Below are positions 57,368 to 64,000 of a DNA stretch of 64,000 nt, one piece after another (position 1 is the first letter of the stretch; each line of letters begins with the position of its first letter). This stretch comes from Piezodorus guildinii (Eukaryota > Arthropoda > Insecta > Hemiptera > Pentatomidae): the NCBI GenBank assembly GCA_023052935.1, contig CM041293.1, positions 153,883,474 to 153,947,473 of the forward strand. Reading direction: 5' to 3'. A model generated the notes under the pieces. It did not search any database and was not told the origin of the DNA. It saw nothing but the letters and a program-made list of their open reading frames with translations. A program made the translations under genes and the position numbers.

Positions 57368-57628
57368 AATGCACGACGTTTCTGCTAAAATGCCATCTTC
57401 AGGTGCAAAGGAACTAATTTATGTAGTTTGAGTGGATACCTACAGCTAAAGCCTCATGTCTATTGTTTATTTAATGTCTCGTGCATTTATTTTCAATAAC
57501 AGAGTGGTGAAGTATAAATCAGCCTTCAATTTTATTCACAGAATTTGCCCTTCACCTTAAAGAACTACACCTTACTACCTAATTGTTTTATTCATCGACC
57601 GCCACCCGGACTAATTCTCTCTAGTAGT
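57363..57628. repeat. HHL repeat, inverted ends
   Basis: 'aataaatgcacgacgtttc' at the left is reversed by 'tcgtgcatttattttc' at about 57481-57496. 'catcttcaggtg' is a decayed minus-sense core. The right end is 'accgccacccggactaattc'. Confidence 0.55.
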
Positions 57629-57819
57629 TATAATTGTATAATTTTATTGTTTATATTAATATAATCTTATTTTTCTGTCTAGACTGGGTAAAGAAATTTA
57701 GTGCAGTAGATAAACATATAATCAATTTATTCAAATATATTATCATTAATAATTAAATATTTGACTTATATTAAATATAAAGAATGATGTATGAATGAAA
57801 ATAAGATTAATGTGGCGGT
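57629..57819. other. AT-rich non-coding sequence
   Basis: Nothing was recognised. Confidence 0.5.
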
Positions 57820-58045
57820 CATAAAATATTGAAAAGCGTAAAATAATATTTATTAACCAACGTTTCGATTCACGTCTTCATCAGGGCTTCTCACAGCAAA
57901 ATACGGAATGACAGTCAATGACTATTTATTTTTATTGTAATATAGATATTATTTGACAGTCATTGTTATTCGGCGTCACTACATTGCGTAGAAAAACCCT
58001 GGTGAAGATCTACAAAGTGTTTAGAAGCGTTGGTAAATAAAAAGT
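57820..58045. repeat. HHL repeat, inverted pair
   Basis: Left, minus sense: 'tattaaccaacgtttcgatt', 'cgtcttcatcagggcttc', 'acggaatgacagtcaatgac'. Right, plus sense: 'tgacagtcattgttattcgg', 'aaccctggtgaagatc', 'aagcgttggtaaataaaaa'. The two halves are reverse complements with decay. Confidence 0.75.
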
Positions 58046-58312
58046 TTTTTTTTTTTTACAATTTTCCATTCTTTCATAACCACAAAGCGAGTCATCTCAT
58101 TTTTAATGTATTATTATTATTTTTTCGAAATAAAAATATGATTAATATGCAGATTTACATAAAAATACCTTGCCCTTTTTGTCCATGGATTACACTATTT
58201 AAAACCAATATATATATATATTATAATAGCTTAACTAAGAGAATTTGCCATTTTCATCACGCATTTATTATTATGCGAGCAAAAATACTTATTATGTCAT
58301 TAAACTCTGTAT

Positions 58313-58602
58313 GTTTATTGTTTATTCGTTTAACGTCACTTTATGCTACTAAGGCTAATCGGACGATGCTACAGTGGGAGTCCTTAATTTTGCCTATCCA
58401 GGTTTTATTAGGATAGGGATCTTTAACGAGTACCTGACATCGCACAGGCTCGGGACCACCTTTTAACGTCCCCTCCGAAGGACGGCATAACTAAGGATTT
58501 TTTACTCCCATTAAAAAATCCTAGGGCCACCCGCAGGTTTGAACCCGCTGCCATTGGCATAGAAAGCTGTTATGCTAGCAACTATGCTATTGATGACCCC
58601 TA
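58313..58602 (-). mobile_element. tRNA-derived SINE, family C, reference copy
   Basis: The fullest copy, about 290 bp. On the minus strand the head runs from 'ggggtcatcaatagcatag' with 'ttgctagcataac' (A box region), then the B box 'cgggttcaaacctgcgg'. The body includes 'ccctaggattttttaatg', 'gccgtccttcggagggg', 'gtgcgatgtcaggtactcg', 'gatccctatcctaataaaac' and 'actcccactgtagcatcgtc'. It ends 'gacgttaaacgaataaacaa'. The short frame at 58030-58416 overlaps it by chance. Confidence 0.9.
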
Positions 58603-58691
58603 TACACGTTTAAATCAGAGAAAAAATCTGTTTGTGTTGTATACGGTTCGTCTGGCTTATTTCTGATTACATGGAATCATGTCAAGAATTT

Positions 58692-58875
58692 TATTGTTTG
58701 TTTTTTCATTATACGTAAATTTTATGCTGCTGTGGTTAATCGGACCTAAATTTTGTTTATCCATTTTTAATCAGAGCAGAGATTTTTAACGAGCACCTGA
58801 CATTACTGAGGTGTGGGATCACCTCTTAATGTCCCCATCGAAGGACGGTAAAACTAAGGATTTTTTTTCCACTTG
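58692..58875 (-). mobile_element. tRNA-derived SINE, family C, decayed
   Basis: Blocks 'gctgctgtggttaatcgg', 'aacgagcacctgacatt' and 'ccccatcgaaggacggtaa' are in minus orientation. The head is missing and there is an internal deletion. Confidence 0.7.
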
Positions 58876-59586
58876 AAGATTAATATTTAAAAAAGAAAAA
58901 ATATTTGATAAATCAGAGCGTCTGATTTACCAAAATATTATTTAATTGGAATAAAGTGTTTAGGTGAACACTAAATATCAAATTTAAAACTTTTTATCAA
59001 GTTGAAGTAGGTAAGTGACAAAAAAATGTGTTATGGGCACACAGGATTTTAAAAAATCTTCTGATTATAGAAGATATTTAATTGACATACCTCTCTTTCC
59101 GTTACCAGAGAAATGATGATTGGCCGGTAAAGTACCTCGTACCGTATACCTCTAAACCAGCCTTGGTAGATTACTTTCTAGTACTGAGCCTCACCGCAAA
59201 ATAAAAGAAAAGAACCGAACAAGAAATAACAGTTACTGGTCACGAATCGGTCATTAAAACATGTTTCAGGGCGGAGTAACTGGTGTTATTTGGTGATTTA
59301 ATCAGAGCCAGTCTATGATTAGTTCCTACTCCCTCATTACCGGGGCGTTATACTGTTCGGATGGTGTTCTCCTCCGAAGGTAGTTATAAAATTCTTTCCG
59401 CGATTCTTTATGATTGGGTTGTGTATTTATTTTTAAACAGAAAAATAATAATGTTTGTGTTATTTAACTATTGTTCATTATTGGTTTAACAGTGGGCTTT
59501 AATTATATGGAGTTTGAGCAATATTTGGCAGGCATACATTAAAACTTTTTTTTTATCCTTAATGTTTTAATTCACACCTGCCAACT
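58876..59586. other. Unassigned sequence
   Basis: Mid-GC in places (59100-59400), with no repeat family or coding frame recognised. Confidence 0.45.
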
Positions 59587-59769
59587 TTATGGACTGCCAG
59601 TGAATTCATGATGTGTGCAATATAGTGGCGTGATAGGCGTGATGGTTATTGTATCCTGCGGCATCTCTTCCTGGTTTGATTCATATTTCCTATTTAGAAC
59701 AAAAGGTCCCTCATCCAACTTTTTTTTCAGCCTCCGACGGATATTATGAGACATGTCGGTAGTGGCCAT
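59587..59769 (-). CDS. Candidate 60-codon ORF, product unknown
   Basis: Starts ATGGCCACTACC with 'acagaaa' before it, a good animal start context, and ends at a TAA (59587-59589). The peptide is polar and basic early (NIRRRLKKKLDEGP), then Glu/Thr/Pro-containing, and does not look AT-driven. About 120 bp upstream on the minus strand is TCAGTG, matching an arthropod initiator, with TSS near 59889; no TATA box was seen. No domain was recognised. It might be a first coding exon, a small gene or chance. On the plus strand 'cttttttttcag' at 59719-59730 could be an acceptor, so the strand is not settled. Confidence 0.3.
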   Translation of the reverse strand: MATTDMSHNIRRRLKKKLDEGPFVLNRKYESNQEEMPQDTITITPITPLYCTHHEFTGSP

Positions 59770-60069
59770 TTTCTGTATTAATGTGTTAGTATGTCCGCGT
59801 AAGTTGTCCTGAAAACGTTTGTAGAGGGTGTTGTTCGTCGACTGTTCGTATGTGAAGGTTTGTGTGTGTAGAGTTGCAGATGTACCACTGAGAATTCGTT
59901 ATAGTTCTAAATGTTTTTGATTGAAAAATCTCATATTACGTATAGTTTGTCTTTTTTGCTTCCCCGTATATCTGTAACGCGTATAAACAAATAGGTTTCA
60001 GTAAGAATGTGTGTGTTGAATTTCGGTTTAAGTTTTAATTTTGAACGTCTTGAATGAATTGAGTATCTA

Positions 60070-60170
60070 ACCATGTACCAATCCTTCTATGACAAACTCC
60101 ATTTCCACTCTACCCCAATAAGTTAGAATACAGTTGCAAATTTCAATAATTATGATATTAAAAAAAAATC
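60070..60170 (+). repeat. Jockey 3' scrap, copy J6
   Basis: 'tctatgacaaactccatttc' and 'cactctaccccaataagtt' match the Jockey C-terminus. They jump to 'gaatacagttgcaaatttc' of the 3' UTR and an A run. Most of the UTR is deleted. Confidence 0.7.
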
Positions 60171-60331
60171 TATTATTAATAATAATCATTAAATTTAACA
60201 TAAGTTGCCTTATGATTTCTGTCTGGACAACTCCTTGTTTGTTATGACAATAATTTTTATGATGTATGATTATGATTATGTTTATGTATATATTATTGAC
60301 ATAATACTAACTCTTTTCTGTTTTGTTACAG
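60171..60331. other. Sequence upstream of the candidate micro-exon
   Basis: AT-rich. Its end holds 'tactaac' (60305-60311) and a pyrimidine tract with TTACAG (60326-60331), the expected parts of a splice acceptor. Confidence 0.4.
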
Positions 60332-60376
60332 GTAAGCGATTGTAATCATCCAACACCAGGTGCTACAGCTTTAGAA
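60332..60376 (+). CDS. Candidate 45-bp micro-exon of an unidentified gene
   Basis: Bounded by a strong acceptor: TACTAAC branch-like motif, 'cttttctgttttgttacag'. It is bounded also by a good donor, GAA/GTAAGAAAT. It is 45 nt, a multiple of three. Only the phase-0 frame is open and reads VSDCNHPTPGATALE; the other two frames hit stops. It could be a cassette exon of a larger host gene whose other exons lie outside the window. The protein was not recognised. It is too short to exclude chance. Confidence 0.45.
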
Positions 60377-61249
60377 GTAAGAAATCTTGATCATGTGTTA
60401 TATTAATGTACATTTTTTTTTTTTTAGTTTAGAATTACAATTTCAAGAAATTGAACATTCATTATAATGAATGTTTTCAAGAAGAAATAATAAATTTATG
60501 TGGAAAATACGTTCATTGTATATTTACTCGTATCATACTTTTACTATCAACTTATCACATAGTTTTAGCTATTATTTGCATCGTGTAACACAGTGCTAAA
60601 TAGCAATGCTTTCGTTTTTCTTGTGTAGGGGAGAAAGGGGGAATGGCGTTCACTTAAGGAAAAAATTGGTGTATTTTTTAAAATATTTATTATATATCAA
60701 CATTATTAAATGAAACAAATTCTTCAATTATCAAGAAATTAATAATTTAACGACAAAAGAATATATTTTTTACCTTTTATTAGTCGGAAAATATATTTTT
60801 TTTAAAACATGTTTGAGAGGCATTGCCCCTGAGTTCGGGTAATGGCTCTCAGGGTACCCAGCAACTTAATTTGTTTAGCACTTACAGTTTCCTACTGTTA
60901 AGTAAAAACGGGCTTGTGACCCGGCCTTGGCCTGCTAATGTTTTTATTTTTTAATCGATCTTTCAAAGTAGTCAGTGGTATGTTATATGGTTTCGCGAAT
61001 TTTCTTATGGGAGACCCCCTTCAATCGCAGTTTTAGCAGAATGAAGGCCGCTTTAGCGGTGGTCCTTTGACGATTTTTTAGCATACCTGCGAGGATAAAA
61101 AAAATAAGTCACTAAGGGGTAAGTACAGCGCTCGAGTTAGCAGTATAACCAATAATAGCTTTTAGGCAATTTACTTGAATTTGTTTTTAAAATCATACAC
61201 AATTGGTGAAAACTAATTAAATTATTATATAGCATTAAAGTTTACTACA
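60377..61249. other. Unassigned sequence
   Basis: AT-rich, with a GC-richer part at 60800-60940. At 60988-61089 the minus strand reads 'cctcgcag' then a 33-codon ATG frame (MLKNRQRTTAKAAFILLKLR and beyond). This resembles a helix-turn-helix N-terminus of a transposase, but the match is weak. Confidence 0.35.
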
Positions 61250-61790
61250 CTGTAATAAAACCTGAAGCGCTCTACACAGTGGAAACGCTAACCTTGGGAA
61301 AGAGAAAACTGGAAGACTTGGAAACAAACGAGAGAAAAATCTTTGGAAGGAAAATCATTGGACCAGCTAAGAACAGTAAATGACAGTACAGACTAAGAAC
61401 CAACAAAGAAATTTCCGGAACAATGAGCCAATAGATGAAGCCATTAGAAAGCGAAGATTAAAATATTTCGGGCACGTTTGAAGGATGAAAGGAAAGAGGA
61501 TGATTAAGAAATTAGTCCACAAACTGTTTGAAATGAAAACGGCTATAATCTGGATTAAGGAAATAAAACAAGATCTTAAACGAGCTGGGATCAGAATTGA
61601 AGAAATAACGAACAAACATATTCGGAGAAAACGTCATGAAGGGTTGTTTCCAAGTCGAACACATGAGGGTAAGAACGGGAACTAAGTGGACAGAAGAACG
61701 AAAAGAGCAGTTTTCTGAATAGATGAAGGCTTCTTGGGAGAGGATAAGATCTACCATCGTGATCTCCAAATGGTCTAATCGAATAATAAT
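61250..61790 (+). pseudogene. Non-LTR reverse transcriptase C-terminus, decayed
   Basis: Plus-strand frames joined by eye: ALYTVETLTLGKRKLEDLE, NERKIFGRKIIGPAK, RTNKEI, IRKRRLKYFGHV, then a lysine-rich tail in the 61485-61685 frame. The order YxxETxTL, ERKIxxRKIxGP, RTNxEI and KRRLxxFGHV is typical of RTE/R-type non-LTR proteins. It ends in a short AAT-repeat tail at 61783-61794. Several stops and frameshifts are present. Confidence 0.75.
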
Positions 61791-61835
61791 AATAAAAGCA
61801 TTAAAGTTTTAGACTTTAAAAAACAAAACAAGAAA

Positions 61836-62690
61836 TCTGGTGCGGGCAACACACGACTTTCACTTACCCCTATTTTTAAAATTAATGAAAGTATTTTCTA
61901 ATACAGTTAGAGATTAAAATACGTGAAACCATTAAAGAAATAATTGAATTGAATTTATATAGAAACTTGCGTTTTATTAAAAAATCTATTATATTATTAT
62001 CTAAAATAATCAGATTTATCGACTTTTCATCACTCTTTATTAACTTTTAAAAGTTTGTTCATTAGATAATATTTATTCTAAAAGCTTTAGCTTTCGAACG
62101 GTATATTATATGTGGATATTACTGTTGCTTTGTTCAAAATAAAAAAAATGCATTAAAAAAATATTTTTTCAGTTTTCTCCTTTAGTTAGATATTGAATTC
62201 GTTCAACTTATATATTTATGTGTTTTTCATTGGTGGTGACAAGATAATATATTTATTTTTACAAAATCTACAAATCAAAGGTACTTTACAGGAAAAAAAT
62301 GTTAAAATATCGGCATTTAAGCCCTGTCAGACCATTTCAATCAGAATGTAAACTACATGATATTTAAGCCTATTAAATGCTACATCGATATAGCGAGTTT
62401 AATCAAAATCGTCGGAACCGTTTTCGAGAAAATCGAAAAAAGGTACAAAATGCATGGTATAAAGTGGATCTTGTGGTAAGTTCATTTTAATGAAAAGGTT
62501 TTGTAACATTCGGGCGCATATTTGTCTTGAAATATGAAATTTTCAGTTTCTTAGGGCTTACCTTTTTGCGGGACTTTATTGGTTATTTGGACTCAGAGGG
62601 GCCCTAGAACGTGTATTTCCGTTGAAAACTAGAATTGGAAAATTTTCACGATCGCAATATACTCCCTTACTATATGTAGTAAGTGAAAGT
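61836..62690 (+). mobile_element. Helentron/DINE-like element H12, both termini
   Basis: 855 bp. The 5' end TCTGGTGCGGGCAACACACG is followed by ACTTTCACTTACC. The 3' end has 'gatcgcaatatactccc', the hairpin 'ttactatatgtagtaa' and GTAAGTGAAAGT. It lacks the CGCCCGGGAG/CA-run segment of other copies, showing a small internal deletion. No ORF of its own. Confidence 0.75.
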
Positions 62691-63004
62691 AAAAACACTA
62701 GAGGAAGAATTAGATCAGCGCGGCCCCAAACAAAGAAGCGTTTTAGACGTTCACATGACATAGGCTGAAATTCCGCTTCCTTTACTGTCTACTATAGACC
62801 GCTGCTCATGCCTTTAACACAACATAACTTTGACGTCATACTACGTACTATTTCGACAGAGGTATAGAGGTGAGCGCAATTACCCACTGAGCGCTATCCC
62901 CCTTCCTACCCTATCCATAAGAGTATGGCACGTTGTAATATACAAATATATATTGGTATGCCCAAGGCTTTGTAATGATTTTGAACATGACAGATAGCTC
63001 TACG
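62691..63004. other. Unassigned, moderately GC-rich sequence
   Basis: Balanced composition with several CpGs. No repeat family or coding frame was recognised. Confidence 0.4.
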
Positions 63005-63212
63005 AATTTTGAAAGAGAATAAAAATCCTTGGCTAAGTCGTTCTTTTTCGAGGGAAAGTAAAACAATGGGCCCGAACCCTAGCGTTGTCCGCGACTTGTT
63101 GAAGATCCCTTTCCTAATTAAATCTAGATAGGCGAAATTTAGGACTCTCTCTGCAGCATCGTCAGATAAGCTATTGTATCTTTGAGGTTACGTTAAATAA
63201 ATAAAGAAAACA
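63005..63212 (+). mobile_element. tRNA-derived SINE, family C, head missing
   Basis: 'aataaaaatccttggctaag', 'gatccctttcctaattaaat', 'taggactctctctgcagcat' and the tail 'ttacgttaaataaataaaga'. The tRNA head is gone. Confidence 0.75.
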
Positions 63213-63339
63213 TATCATATTACAGCAAGATTTAATATTTGAATATGTATCTATAATTTACAAAGACAACTTTGCGGGAAATCTTCTTCTTTTCATATCT
63301 AGAGTTCTTCTTCCACCCTAATGTCTGTAGAAAAAGGCG

Positions 63340-63699
63340 TCATTTAGGAACATCGGGAGGCACTAGAGCAGAAGACATTTCAAGCCAGTGATCCATACAG
63401 AGAGAGCATCCTGCCCTGCGGAATATATTTCCCAAAAACTGATGGAAAGGAAAGGGTAAGAGAAATGAAAAGCAGATAAGAGCCATATTCCATTTCCAGG
63501 CAGTTAGTAAATAGACAGGACGCAGACTATCGGGAGTGCGGGCGGTTAACCCTGGACAAAGCCGAGCTAGGCTCATTGTTTCTCTGCCAGTATATCCGCA
63601 GTCAGGAAAGGACCCTGTCACAATACTGTATCTGACCATTGTCTGTCTGGTCCTCATTACCTCAAACCACATCAGTTTTTTAATAGTGACACCCCGCAT
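63340..63699 (-). other. Unrecognised 119-codon open frame
   Basis: The longest frame not explained by a repeat, in DNA close to 48% GC by eye. From an ATG at 63699 the product has LARLCPGLTARTPDSL, a hydrophobic stretch MALICFSFLLPFPF at about residues 72-85 and Cys residues near the end. No family was recognised. It may be a mobile-element or gene remnant. Confidence 0.3.
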
Positions 63700-64000
63700 G
63701 GGTTAAATGGTTATGGCATGAAAATAAAGGGCTGCAATAACCTTCTTTCGTTTTTTCTCCTTTGATTATCTTCATTGCGTAATATCGAAGTTTCTACCAT
63801 TTACGCTGATTCTACTTCTTCAAGGCTTTGATATCTTGTTAAATTTGTATGGTATCCTGACTCAAACAATTGTTGTGAACAAGAAGTGTTTTGAGTTTGG
63901 CTACTCAGTTTGCGTAAACTGCTTATAATAAAATAATATTAAAGCTGAATGAAAAAAAATTACAATACCACTATATTTTACAATGCTACAGTACATGGCC
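63700..64000. other. AT-rich non-coding sequence
   Basis: Nothing was recognised up to the window edge. Confidence 0.5.

Noticed and set aside
59731..59758. 28-nt plus-strand exon after 'cttttttttcag'
   Set aside because: It is not a multiple of three, the donor is weak, and it overlaps a better minus-strand start.

Overview
The window reads as AT-rich, repeat-dominated intergenic or intronic DNA from an invertebrate animal, most likely an arthropod. The grounds are the mixture of repeats: cecropia/irritans-type mariners, Jockey- and RTE-clade non-LTR retrotransposons, tRNA-derived SINEs and a DINE/Helentron-like interspersed family. There are no bacterial-style operons, long ORFs, rRNA genes or CRISPR arrays. 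I cannot name the species. No host protein-coding gene can be assigned with confidence. The best host-gene candidates are one 45-bp in-frame micro-exon-like segment at 60332-60376 (+) and a short ORF with a good start context at 59587-59769 (-).

Layout. 0-5 kb: AT-rich sequence, a dispersed repeat made of degenerate tandem units (1685-2990), and a Helentron-like element on the minus strand with a foreign insert (3689-4812). 5-14 kb: two direct copies of an about 750-bp segment (5699-6462 and 11539-12274), a deleted mariner (7694-8618) and several long microsatellites. 14-21 kb: a Helentron-like copy carrying two Jockey insertions, RTE and other non-LTR 3' ends, SINEs, and a second copy of the tandem-unit repeat split by a Jockey element. 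21-30 kb: an intact-length Helentron-like copy, a second deleted mariner, and RTE remnants. 31-33 kb: a three-layer nest in which a Helentron-like element is split by a Jockey element that itself received a tRNA-derived SINE, and is split again by a hammerhead-like element with a 13-bp target duplication. 34-42 kb: Jockey, SINEs, a tandemly duplicated Helentron-like element (36843-38557) and an inverted pair of hammerhead-like repeats. 42-50 kb: RTE and other non-LTR remnants, a further Helentron-like copy, a SINE with clear target duplication and a third mariner. 51-58 kb: two more deleted mariners, a small terminal-inverted-repeat element (53914-54062), another Helentron-like copy and several inverted hammerhead-like repeats. 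58-64 kb: SINEs, the two gene-like candidates, an RTE remnant, a full-length Helentron-like copy and unassigned sequence of higher GC.

How the parts relate. Nothing here encodes an evidently active transposase or reverse transcriptase. All five mariners have lost the central catalytic block, yet keep terminal inverted repeats and TA flanks, so they look like deletion derivatives moved in trans. The Jockey copies are 5'-truncated, which with their target duplications shows ordinary target-primed insertion. The SINEs presumably borrowed such machinery. The most unusual component is a dispersed family with a CTGATGA...GAAAC core around a short self-complementary stem. It recurs in several clades of sequence, often as inverted pairs, and resembles the hammerhead-ribozyme-bearing terminal repeats of Penelope-like elements.
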